From Candidatus Roizmanbacteria bacterium CG22_combo_CG10-13_8_21_14_all_34_12 (GTDB lineage: Bacteria; Patescibacteriota; Microgenomatia; UBA1406; GWC2-37-13), in NCBI GenBank assembly GCA_002786595.1, contig PCTC01000003.1:297-6131 (forward strand): 5,835 nt of DNA, read 5' to 3'. A program made the position numbers and the translations under genes. Shown piece after piece: positions 1-5,539 of the stretch (its first letter is position 1; each line of letters starts with the position of its first letter). The notes beneath the pieces are model-generated. The model worked only from the letters and a program-made list of their open reading frames with translations. It was not told where the DNA came from and ran no database searches.

Positions 1-538
1 CTTTATGAGAGATGTGTAGAACTGAAGCTTTTTGAGAAACGACTAAACGATTTTTTTCTTTATCAACTTCGAGAATCTTTACCTTGACTTTTTGACCGCG
101 CATTTTTTCCGGTTGAGAAATAAAAGGTTCTGTTAATTGGATCTTAGGAATGACTCCGCGAATACCCATAAAGTTGATAAACACTCCACCTTTGCCATAC
201 TCTCCACACATAACATTAATTTCTTCTTCGTTATCTCTTTTTTTAATAAGAATATCCCATTTGCCTTTATCAAAAAATTTTCTTAAAGAAACGACCGGAA
301 AACCGTTTTTTGACTCTTCACTAATAATCCTTACTAAAATTTTGTCCCCAACATTAAGATAAGGTATATAAGTAGAGATTTCTTTAATTTCAAGTTCACC
401 TAAAATTGCCTGGGCTTTTCCACCAACATCAAAAATAATCCCTTTTTTTGATATCGAAGTAATTTTTGCTTCAATTTCCTTTCCTTTTTTGAGCAAGGCT
501 GGCTTGGTTTTTTTAAGAAGCGAGTCCATGATGTTCAT
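1..538 (-). CDS. Ribosomal protein S1-like RNA-binding protein, N-terminal part (3' end outside window)
   Basis: The minus strand reads open from an ATG at 538 to the window edge, 179 codons without a stop. Two S1 (OB-fold) domains are visible. The first spans about residues 19-87 (GIIFDVGGKAQAILGELEI, then a VGDKILVRI strand and VVSLRK). The second spans about 103-171 (GGVFINFMGIRGVIP, then GQKVKVKILEVDKEKNRLVVSQ). The second domain's GG-x-GIRGVIP pattern is typical of domain 2 of bacterial S1 proteins, which bind mRNA on the small ribosomal subunit and help translation start. More S1 repeats are expected beyond position 1. I chose the ATG at 538 because an AAGGAG lies upstream; a second in-frame ATG at 529 (Met4) would put that motif 22 nt away. 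The gene is divergent from the Xer-like gene and has its own promoter. It could be rpsA or a shorter S1-repeat protein; the missing C-terminus decides this. Confidence 0.88.
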   Translation of the reverse strand, partial: MNIMDSLLKKTKPALLKKGKEIEAKITSISKKGIIFDVGGKAQAILGELEIKEISTYIPYLNVGDKILVRIISEESKNGFPVVSLRKFFDKGKWDILIKKRDNEEEINVMCGEYGKGGVFINFMGIRGVIPKIQLTEPFISQPEKMRGQKVKVKILEVDKEKNRLVVSQKASVLHISHK

Positions 539-551
539 AATATAAATATTT

Positions 552-557
552 CTCCTT
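552..557 (-). promoter_or_regulatory. Shine-Dalgarno AAGGAG of the S1-like gene
   Basis: The minus strand reads AAGGAG, 13 nt before the ATG at 538. The spacing is long, but this is the only clear Shine-Dalgarno sequence in front of any gene in the window. It supports the first ATG over Met4. Confidence 0.6.
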
Positions 558-578
558 TTTCCGACTTACGAGATTAAT

Positions 579-607
579 AATATACCAAACAGAATGCTCA
601 TTATCAA
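579..607 (-). promoter_or_regulatory. Sigma70-type promoter for the S1-like gene
   Basis: On the minus strand a -35 TTGATA (602-607) is separated by 17 nt from a -10 TATATT (579-584). Transcription would begin near 572, giving a leader of about 33 nt that contains the AAGGAG. The hexamers and spacing are identical to those of the divergent Xer promoter. Confidence 0.6.
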
Positions 608-621
608 GAGAATCCTTGATA
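602..621. repeat. Inverted repeat joining the two divergent -35 boxes
   Basis: TATCAAG (602-608) and CTTGATA (615-621) form a perfect 7-bp dyad around 6 bp. Each arm contains the -35 hexamer of one of the divergent promoters. It may be an operator for coordinated control, or simply two like -35 boxes back to back. Confidence 0.5.
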
Positions 622-644
622 TTCAAAAGACTTTATGTTATATT
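616..644 (+). promoter_or_regulatory. Sigma70-type promoter for the Xer-like gene, giving a near-leaderless mRNA
   Basis: A -35 TTGATA (616-621), 17-nt spacer and -10 TATATT (639-644) stand directly before the ATG at 655. The start of transcription is expected near 651, leaving only about 4 nt of leader. There is no convincing Shine-Dalgarno sequence; AGGG at 647-650 is at best weak. Confidence 0.6.
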
Positions 645-654
645 ATAGGGTGTT

Positions 655-1518
655 ATGGAAAATATATTACTTCCCTCTTTGGCTGACAGGTTTATAAAAC
701 ACCTGGGATCCCAAGGAAAATCGTCTTTTACAATCGTGGCCTATAAGAAGGATCTTGAACAATTTGTTGGCTACTTAACTACTCAAGAGATTTCTGATAT
801 TCGAGAAGTAAAAAGGGGACATATTGATGGTTTTATCAATAAATTGATTGCAGATAACTATACAAAAAAATCTGCTTCAAGAAAGTTAAACTCTATCAGA
901 ACTTTTTTCCGCTATCTAAAAAATGACGGTGTTATTGAACAAAATCCATCACTTGATGTTTCTCATCCAAAATATATTCAATCAGCCCCACGAATATTTT
1001 CTAAATTGGAATATCGAGCTTTAAGAGATTTTGCCAAGGAAGAACCTAGGACCTATGCCCTAGTCGAGATTCTTCTTCAAACCGGTATAAAAATTGGAGA
1101 ATTAGCTGGATTAAAAACTGAAGATATTAAAGAGTCAACTATCCATATATGCCAATATGGAAAAACACCAACTAGGGATATCCCGCTAAATAAAGCTGTG
1201 AAAAAATCTATAGAAGACTATCTTAAAGATCGATCTAATCAAAAAAATGATGGCCATCTTTTTATTACCCGAACTGGACATCCCCTACTTATTAGAAATA
1301 TTCGCCAAATTATTTCCCGTTGCTTTCGAGAAGTTGGTATTGAAAAAGCAACCGTAAACGATTTTAGAAATACTTTTATTGCCCATCAACTTAAAAATGG
1401 AGCTTCTGTAGAATATATTGCTAAACTCGTTGGTCACCGTAGACTTTCTTCAACCGAGCGCTTCTTGAACGTGGTTAAAGAAGAGATCCAGAAAAAAGAA
1501 GGACTTGGGGAACTATAA
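655..1518 (+). CDS. Xer-family tyrosine recombinase homologue with degenerate active site
   Basis: This 287-aa protein has the two-domain Xer layout: an N-terminal core-binding (SAM-like) helical domain at about residues 5-95, and a C-terminal catalytic fold at about 110-275. It is close in size to XerC/XerD (E. coli XerD is 298 aa), which resolve chromosome dimers at dif. The active-site spacing matches XerD exactly (24, 23 and 9 residues between the matching sites), so the residues can be assigned. Arg I is Lys146 (TGIKIGEL), the beta-hairpin Lys is Lys170, the HxxR His is Asn235 with Arg238 kept (NDFRN), the third-box His is His261 (VGH), and the nucleophile Tyr is Phe270 (TERFLN). No tyrosine occurs after residue 254, so no obvious substitute nucleophile exists. 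The fold and DNA-binding surface appear intact, so I infer a DNA-binding protein that cannot cleave DNA. The ATG lies just after its promoter. Its job may relate to the repeats and the origin just downstream, but that is a guess. Confidence 0.85.
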   Translation: MENILLPSLADRFIKHLGSQGKSSFTIVAYKKDLEQFVGYLTTQEISDIREVKRGHIDGFINKLIADNYTKKSASRKLNSIRTFFRYLKNDGVIEQNPSLDVSHPKYIQSAPRIFSKLEYRALRDFAKEEPRTYALVEILLQTGIKIGELAGLKTEDIKESTIHICQYGKTPTRDIPLNKAVKKSIEDYLKDRSNQKNDGHLFITRTGHPLLIRNIRQIISRCFREVGIEKATVNDFRNTFIAHQLKNGASVEYIAKLVGHRRLSSTERFLNVVKEEIQKKEGLGEL

Positions 1519-1538
1519 TTCTACATAAAAATTTCTAA

Positions 1539-1647
1539 TTTTTAATTAACCTAATTGACCTAAAAAATATCCAATATCTAAATTCCAATTGGGAATAATT
1601 GGTTATTAATTAGACCAATTAGAGTAATTAGGTTAATTAGGTCAATT
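1539..1647. repeat. Iteron-like 9-bp repeats in opposed orientations upstream of dnaA
   Basis: Four head-to-tail 9-mers of pattern AATTAGRNN lie at 1608-1616, 1617-1625, 1626-1634 and 1635-1643, with a partial copy at 1644-1647. Copies on the other strand lie at 1548-1556 (AATTAGGTT when reversed) and 1557-1563 (TTAGGTC). As a result 1543-1556 and 1626-1639 form a perfect 14-bp inverted repeat, and 1553-1563 with 1637-1647 an alternative 11-bp one. Between them CCAATT (1585-1590) faces AATTGG (1597-1602). The array may serve as origin iterons or as an easily melted region. Alternatively, the folded arms followed by the T-rich stretch at 1646-1659 could stop transcription coming from the Xer-like gene. 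Confidence 0.65.
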
Positions 1648-1662
1648 TGTTGTTTTTTCTCC

Positions 1663-1691
1663 TTGACAATCAATGTGTACTTGTTTATGAT
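1663..1691 (+). promoter_or_regulatory. Strong sigma70-type promoter of dnaA
   Basis: A consensus -35 TTGACA (1663-1668), 17-nt spacer and -10 TATGAT (1686-1691) is the best promoter match in the window. Transcription should start near 1698, inside the first DnaA box, leaving a leader of about 24 nt without a Shine-Dalgarno sequence. Confidence 0.75.
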
Positions 1692-1692
1692 T

Positions 1693-1711
1693 TGTGGATA
1701 AGTTATCCACA
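1693..1711. promoter_or_regulatory. Perfect inverted pair of DnaA boxes over the dnaA start
   Basis: TGTGGATAAGTTATCCACA is two consensus DnaA boxes (TTATCCACA) facing each other: 1693-1701 on the minus strand and 1703-1711 on the plus strand, with one base between. The pair covers the predicted start of transcription and ends 10 bp before the ATG. DnaA bound here would block RNA polymerase, so DnaA autorepression is the natural reading. The site may also belong to the origin. Confidence 0.85.
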
Positions 1712-1721
1712 TTGTTAAATT

Positions 1722-3059
1722 ATGTCCTTAATATCCTCTTACTGGGAAAGCTTTGTAAAAAAGCTTGTAGAAGAAAATAAAGATAAGAGATCGGTCATCC
1801 CATCTCTTTTAAATCAGGCAAAGATCGTTGAGTTAAATGATGATAAGATCTCTCTCTCTGTTGCTAGTCCTGGAGCTTATGATTTTTTAGCAAAAAGATC
1901 GCACGAAATTGAACAACGTTTTTTTAATCATTCCCAAAAGAAAATTGAGATAGAGTTTATTGTAAAAATGCCTTCGAAAAAAACTGTGTCCGCCCCCCTA
2001 CTCTCTTTTGAGCCAAGTATTGAGGATGTATTTGCAAAAGCTGGTTTAAATAAAAAATATAATTTTGATAATTTTGCCGTCTCTACATCTAATCAAGTAG
2101 CCTATGCAGCCGCTCAAGCCGTCGTTAAAAACCCGGGTAGTGCCTACAATCCCCTATTTTTGTATGGGGGAGTGGGCGTCGGAAAAACCCACATTGCTCA
2201 ATCTGTAGCTAAAAAAATATTGGAGGAAGACCGAAACCAAAAAGTTTATTTTTGCCCTGGGGATAATTTTACTAATGAATTAATTGAGTCTATCCGCGGA
2301 AAGGCCACCGGTCGTTTTCGACAAAAATATCGTTATTTAAATTTACTTATCATTGACGACATTCAGTTTATTGCCGGTAAAAATGCTGTCCAAGAAGAGT
2401 TTTTTCACACTTTTAATGCAATCGCATCGTCCGGTGGTCAAATTATATTAACATCCGATAGGCCACCAAGTGCAATTAAAAATTTAGAGGATCGTCTTCA
2501 TTCAAGATTTTTAGGTGGTTTAACTGTTGACATTCAACCGCCGGATTTTGAATTAAGATCGGCTATTCTATTAATTAAGGCTAAAGAAAAAAATATCAAC
2601 GTCGATATTGAGGCAGTTAAAATTATTGCAGAAAGAATAACTGACTGCCGTGGCCTTGAAGGAGCGCTTCTCTCGATTTACGCCAAAGTTTTTGGAACTA
2701 AAGAACAGGTTGATTTGGAAGCGGTGGAAATGTTTTTTTCTCAAGATAATAAAGAAAGTAAAAAAAGAGTCAATCCTTCCGATGTTATAAAAACCGTTTG
2801 CTCTTTTTATAATATTAAACAATCCCATCTTAAGGGTCCGTCTCGAGCCGCTTCAATTGCTTTTTATCGACAGATAACCATGTACATTTTATTAAGGGAG
2901 TTGGGATTAACATTGTCTGCCGTGGCTGAGATGTTAAATAGAAAAGATCATACGACCGCCCTCCATGCCAAACAAAAGGTTGGTAACCTTATTCTTCACG
3001 ACTTAAATTTAAAAAAAGAGGTCGATACAATCACCCAATCACTATTTCAATCAACATAG
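1722..3059 (+). CDS. dnaA: Chromosomal replication initiator DnaA
   Basis: This 445-aa protein is the ATP-dependent initiator that binds DnaA boxes and opens the origin. Domain I (about 1-82) begins with the SYWESF helix that in relatives contacts DnaA or helicase partners. The linker domain II is very short, roughly 14 residues. Domain III (AAA+) follows from about 96: KYNFDNF at 112-118, Walker A GGVGVGKT (149-156, Lys155), Walker B LLIIDDIQF (208-216), sensor I ILTSDRPP (242-249), arginine finger Arg262 in LHSRF, and sensor II Arg310 in CRGLEGAL. Domain IV (about 350-445) has the helix-turn-helix signature KDHTTALHAKQKV (408-420). All catalytic motifs are kept. One oddity is RFLGGL at 262-267, where most DnaA proteins have a Trp (RFxWGL). 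The start is set by the domain I alignment and by the promoter and box layout; there is no Shine-Dalgarno sequence. dnaN follows 121 bp downstream. Confidence 0.98.
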   Translation: MSLISSYWESFVKKLVEENKDKRSVIPSLLNQAKIVELNDDKISLSVASPGAYDFLAKRSHEIEQRFFNHSQKKIEIEFIVKMPSKKTVSAPLLSFEPSIEDVFAKAGLNKKYNFDNFAVSTSNQVAYAAAQAVVKNPGSAYNPLFLYGGVGVGKTHIAQSVAKKILEEDRNQKVYFCPGDNFTNELIESIRGKATGRFRQKYRYLNLLIIDDIQFIAGKNAVQEEFFHTFNAIASSGGQIILTSDRPPSAIKNLEDRLHSRFLGGLTVDIQPPDFELRSAILLIKAKEKNINVDIEAVKIIAERITDCRGLEGALLSIYAKVFGTKEQVDLEAVEMFFSQDNKESKKRVNPSDVIKTVCSFYNIKQSHLKGPSRAASIAFYRQITMYILLRELGLTLSAVAEMLNRKDHTTALHAKQKVGNLILHDLNLKKEVDTITQSLFQST

Positions 3060-3123
3060 CGCCCACCCTTTTTACACATATATTTTTTTCGATTCTTTTT
3101 GCCTTGAAAATCCAAATCTATTT

Positions 3124-3140
3124 TTATACACTTATACACA
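3124..3140 (+). promoter_or_regulatory. Tandem DnaA boxes in the dnaA-dnaN spacer
   Basis: TTATACACA at 3132-3140 fits the DnaA-box consensus TTATNCACA exactly. TTATACACT at 3124-3132 fits at 8 of 9 positions. Both point the same way, toward the AT-rich side, with an 8-bp register. Confidence 0.65.
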
Positions 3141-3144
3141 CACT

Positions 3145-3156
3145 CTATTACTACTA
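3145..3156. promoter_or_regulatory. Possible DnaA-trio element
   Basis: The triplets CTA TTA CTA CTA lie 4 bp after the last DnaA box. Read on the lower strand 3' to 5' they are GAT AAT GAT GAT, all fitting the DnaA-trio pattern (G/A)A(T/A). Trios are the single-strand sites onto which DnaA extends while melting the origin, described first in Bacillus subtilis. The match is by eye in AT-rich sequence, so chance is possible. Confidence 0.5.
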
Positions 3157-3180
3157 TAAATAGATATAAAACAATTAAAA

Positions 3181-4278
3181 ATGAAAATCCAATTACAAAA
3201 AAATGAATTTTTAGAAAAAATAGAACTATCTTCCCGCTTTACTTCTTCTAAACTATCCTCCTCAACCTCTCTTCAAGGAGTTTGTCTTATTGGGGAAGAA
3301 AAAAATATTCATTTTTATTCAACAGACTTAAATTATTATTATCATTCAATATTAAAGAATGAGAATAATAATAAATTTAAAATAATCATTGAGCCAAAAA
3401 AAATCATCGAATTTTTATCCCTTCTCCCGGAAGTTAAAATTGAAATAGAGATAAAGGAAAAAGCCATAGTGATTACTCAAGGAAAGATTAAGGGTCAATT
3501 TCCTCTTTTTTCGGATGCAGATTTTCCTTTTCCTCCAAAAAACACAGAAGAAAGACAGAAGATAAAAACCTCCTTTTTTAAAGAAAACCTCCCTTTTCTC
3601 TTTTTTGCCGCCTCAACGGACGAAACCAGACCGGTGTTGACAGGGGTTAATTTTGTAACCAATAATGAAGATCTTCAACTTGTGGCAACAGACGGTTTTA
3701 GGCTCTCTCTCTTAACGCTAAAAAAAGACCTACCTTTTTCTTCAATGATTATTCCAACTGGGTTTTTAATAAACACACAGCGACTTATTAACAATGAAAA
3801 AGAAATAGAATTTAGCTATCTTAAAAACGAAAAGCTTTTAGCCTTTTTTATTGGTGAAAATGATATTTATGTACGAATGATTGAGGGAGAATATCCCCCT
3901 TTTGAAAAAGTTATTCCAATTGAGAAAAAAACCACCGTTACAATTGATGCCGATGAATTTTTAAGAAGCGTGAAACTTGTATCTGTTTTTTCCAGAGAGT
4001 TTTCCAATATTATAATAATGGAGGTGGAAAAAGGCTCTGTAAAATTTATTCCAAAAGTCGGACAAGGAGAAGAAGATGTTGTTTATCAGGAAGCAAAGAT
4101 TGAGGGGGAAACCCAAAAAATAGCCTTTAATTATAAATATTTAATTGATTTTTTAAACCAAGCTTCTAAAAAAAAGGTTATTATTGAGCTACTAAGGTCA
4201 GATGCCCCAGCCGTTTTTAAAATAGAAGGGGTTAATAATTTTTTTCACATAATCATGCCTGTCCGGATTCAGGAGTAG
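3181..4278 (+). CDS. dnaN: DNA polymerase III sliding clamp (beta subunit)
   Basis: This 365-aa protein is of normal clamp length and forms the ring that tethers the replicative polymerase and other partners to DNA. The family hallmarks run in order: an STDLN strand in domain 1 (47-51), STDETRPVLTGVNF (145-158) and ATDGFRLS (169-176) in domain 2, GEYPPFEKVIP (236-246) at the start of domain 3, and the C-terminal MPVR (359-362), which lines the pocket that binds partner peptides. Domain 1 diverges most, which is common in the family. The ATG at 3181 fits the usual clamp N-terminus (MKIQLQKNEF), though no Shine-Dalgarno sequence precedes it. The gene follows dnaA in the classical order and is probably transcribed with it, or from a weak promoter inside the origin spacer. 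Confidence 0.97.
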   Translation: MKIQLQKNEFLEKIELSSRFTSSKLSSSTSLQGVCLIGEEKNIHFYSTDLNYYYHSILKNENNNKFKIIIEPKKIIEFLSLLPEVKIEIEIKEKAIVITQGKIKGQFPLFSDADFPFPPKNTEERQKIKTSFFKENLPFLFFAASTDETRPVLTGVNFVTNNEDLQLVATDGFRLSLLTLKKDLPFSSMIIPTGFLINTQRLINNEKEIEFSYLKNEKLLAFFIGENDIYVRMIEGEYPPFEKVIPIEKKTTVTIDADEFLRSVKLVSVFSREFSNIIIMEVEKGSVKFIPKVGQGEEDVVYQEAKIEGETQKIAFNYKYLIDFLNQASKKKVIIELLRSDAPAVFKIEGVNNFFHIIMPVRIQE

Positions 4279-4284
4279 AGAGTC

Positions 4285-4365
4285 GTTGTTAGAAAATTGA
4301 AATTAGTTTTTAAATACTATTTTCAAGTTTCTAATTTCTATTACAAGTTACAAATTTCCAACAAC
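4285..4365. repeat. Imperfect inverted repeat between dnaN and the HARP gene
   Basis: Outer arms 4285-4295 and 4355-4365 pair at 10 of 11 positions. Inner arms GAAATTAG (4299-4306) and CTAATTTC (4331-4338) pair perfectly. The element is AT-rich with uneven bulges and no T-run, so it is a poor intrinsic terminator. TTTCTAATTT (4328-4337) recurs at 1532-1541 after the Xer-like gene, suggesting a shared intergenic repeat family. Confidence 0.45.
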
Positions 4366-4378
4366 AAATTTCTAAAAA

Positions 4379-5005
4379 ATGGAGTCTTTTATCTTAGACA
4401 CTAATCTTTTCTTCAATATTGGAGCTGGCCTTGAGATGGGAAAAAATACGGAAGAGATTGTTGTAAAACTGACAGAAACAATAAAAAAACTCAAAAAAAA
4501 TTCAAAAGCTAATTTTTATATGCCCCCACGGGTTGTTGATGAATTTTTAAGTTTTTTTGAGGATAAAGAACAAGGATTTATAAAAAACTTCTTATCAGTC
4601 GTAGATATTAAATCACCAAACTCATCTGGGGCTGATTTTTCCAGTAAGATATTTTATCAACTAATTGAAGATATTAGGAATCGTAGCTACCGTGGATTAA
4701 ATATTGCTGAAGAAGAGATTATTAAAGCAGGAGAAATGACCTCAGGTAAAAAATATGAGTCCAAAAAAGATTTTCAGATAGAAATTGGAAAATTTATAAA
4801 AAACTTTCGTAATCGCTATCGTAATGCAACTAGAACAGGTTTTTTAGACAGTGTGGCCGACCTAGATTTAATTGTTTTATCAAAAGAAGTTAATGGTTTT
4901 TTAGTGACAAGCGACGAAGGGGTTTTGTCTTGGGGAAGATCTTTTGGGATTAAAGAGATGCCCGCCTCAGTTTTTCAGAAACGACTCGAAGATCTTCTTC
5001 TTTAG
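4379..5005 (+). CDS. HARP-type protein-only RNase P (PIN domain; 'RNA ligase partner' family)
   Basis: This 208-aa PIN-domain protein resembles HARP, the family of Aquifex aeolicus Aq_880, which trims 5' leaders from tRNA precursors without an RNA subunit. Older annotation calls the family 'RNA ligase partner protein'. The N-terminus FILDTNLFFN supplies Asp7. The middle (about 71-155) has the family pattern IKSP, YQLIEDIRNRSYRGLNIAEE and FRNRYRNATRTGFLDS, which forms the helical arm. The acidic cluster is Asp157, Asp161 and Asp163 (LDSVADLDL) with Asp179 in SDEG. The spacing 157/161/163/179 matches my recollection of Aq_880 Asp138/142/144/160. About 19 extra residues lie before this cluster, probably near 118-135. 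The start is fixed by the LDT strand; no Shine-Dalgarno sequence is present. It lies 100 bp after dnaN on the same strand, and its 3' end overlaps the convergent gene. A VapC-like toxin is unlikely: there is no antitoxin partner and the arm is HARP-specific. Confidence 0.85.
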   Translation: MESFILDTNLFFNIGAGLEMGKNTEEIVVKLTETIKKLKKNSKANFYMPPRVVDEFLSFFEDKEQGFIKNFLSVVDIKSPNSSGADFSSKIFYQLIEDIRNRSYRGLNIAEEEIIKAGEMTSGKKYESKKDFQIEIGKFIKNFRNRYRNATRTGFLDSVADLDLIVLSKEVNGFLVTSDEGVLSWGRSFGIKEMPASVFQKRLEDLLL

Positions 5006-5504
5006 ACACTTCTTCCTCGTCAGGAATAAGAACCGAAACCCAATCAAGCATTTTATCTGTAATGGTTTTTTGAGGGGCTTCTTGATATAGGAGGTGGGAG
5101 GATAAAATAGTAATTAATTTTTTTTTCATCTCCTCGGTTGGGACAACTAAGTAGAGATGATAAAAATAAGGAGATCGAGAAACAATCGTCAAAGTATAAA
5201 AACCAAATCTTTTTCCAAAATAAAAATGTGAAAGCATTTCCCATCGTAAAGTAACTCCTGCCGCATCAATTCCGAAAGTGGTAATTTTATTTTCAACATT
5301 AGGAGGGGGTGTGATTGTTAGGACGTAAAAAATAAAAACTAACGCCCAGATAGGGATAATTAAGATTTTATCTCCGAAAAAAAATACAATAAGAGATAAT
5401 AAAAAAGCTACCGTTAAATAAAACTTAAGAATCAACATAGACTGTTTTTTAAATGGGCGCAAAGGAGCTCTCCATGAAAATTTTACCTGAGGGTTTTCAT
5501 TCAT
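4950..5504 (-). CDS. Two-helix membrane protein with a soluble C-terminal domain, function unknown
   Basis: I do not recognise a named family for this 184-aa protein. The N-terminus WRAPLRPFKKQS is basic and probably cytoplasmic. Two hydrophobic segments follow at about residues 24-43 and 47-66, with a very short turn (GDK) between them, so both ends should face the cytoplasm. From about 70 to 140 a beta-rich stretch (ENKITTFGIDAAGVTLRWEML) followed by an amphipathic helix (EEMKKKLITILSSHL) suggests a PH-like domain of the kind fused to paired helices in many small bacterial membrane proteins; this is an inference. The C-terminal tail after 160 is strongly charged. The start ATG lies 6 nt after its -10 box, implying a leaderless mRNA. 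The last 56 bp overlap the HARP gene on the other strand. Confidence 0.85.
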   Translation of the reverse strand: MNENPQVKFSWRAPLRPFKKQSMLILKFYLTVAFLLSLIVFFFGDKILIIPIWALVFIFYVLTITPPPNVENKITTFGIDAAGVTLRWEMLSHFYFGKRFGFYTLTIVSRSPYFYHLYLVVPTEEMKKKLITILSSHLLYQEAPQKTITDKMLDWVSVLIPDEEEVSKEEDLRVVSEKLRRASL

Positions 5505-5510
5505 GTATAC

Positions 5511-5539
5511 AGAATACTAGTAAAGTTGAAATCTGTCAA
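5511..5539 (-). promoter_or_regulatory. Promoter for the membrane-protein gene, predicted leaderless
   Basis: On the minus strand a consensus -35 TTGACA (5534-5539), 17-nt spacer and -10 TATTCT (5511-5516) end only 6 nt before the ATG at 5504. Transcription should start at or beside the A of the start codon. Confidence 0.65.

Larger units (their letters stand above)
3060..3180. other. Candidate oriC unwinding region between dnaA and dnaN
   Basis: This AT-rich spacer contains a weak DnaA-box match TTTTACACA (3070-3078), two tandem boxes (3124-3140), a run of CTA/TTA triplets (3145-3156) and then almost pure A/T up to the dnaN start. The dnaA-dnaN gap is a usual oriC site in bacteria. Together with the box pair upstream of dnaA this would make a two-part origin. 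No hairpin terminator for dnaA is visible. There is also no clear dnaN promoter: TTGAAA (3104-3109) has only a poor -10 partner. Confidence 0.65.

Noticed and set aside
150..362. 70-codon plus-strand open frame
   Set aside because: It lies opposite the S1-like gene, has low-complexity composition and no start signal. The minus-strand frame has clear S1 domain motifs.
655..1518. Integrase of a mobile element with attachment sites
   Set aside because: No tRNA gene, duplicated att-like ends or phage/plasmid genes are visible, the nucleophile is missing, and the setting is the dnaA locus.
1539..1647. CRISPR array
   Set aside because: The units are 9 bp and contiguous, with no unique spacers and no cas genes.
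2571..2828. 85-codon minus-strand open frame inside dnaA
   Set aside because: It is antisense to well-conserved DnaA domain III/IV codons and has a Phe/Asn-rich composition expected from AT-rich antisense.
3104..3132. dnaN promoter TTGAAA with TACACT or TATACA
   Set aside because: The -10 matches are poor, the spacing is 17 or 15 depending on choice, and they overlap the DnaA boxes. It is not strong enough to list.
4981..5000. GAAGATCTTC palindrome (4988-4997) as a bidirectional terminator
   Set aside because: The palindrome has no loop, is short and lacks a T-run; it lies in coding sequence of both genes.
4379..5005. VapC-type toxin of a toxin-antitoxin pair
   Set aside because: No small antitoxin gene precedes it, it is longer than typical VapC, and the central helical pattern and Asp spacing fit HARP.
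5053..5244. 63-codon minus-strand open frame inside the membrane-protein gene
   Set aside because: It is a shifted frame of the 184-aa gene, with no promoter or domain of its own.
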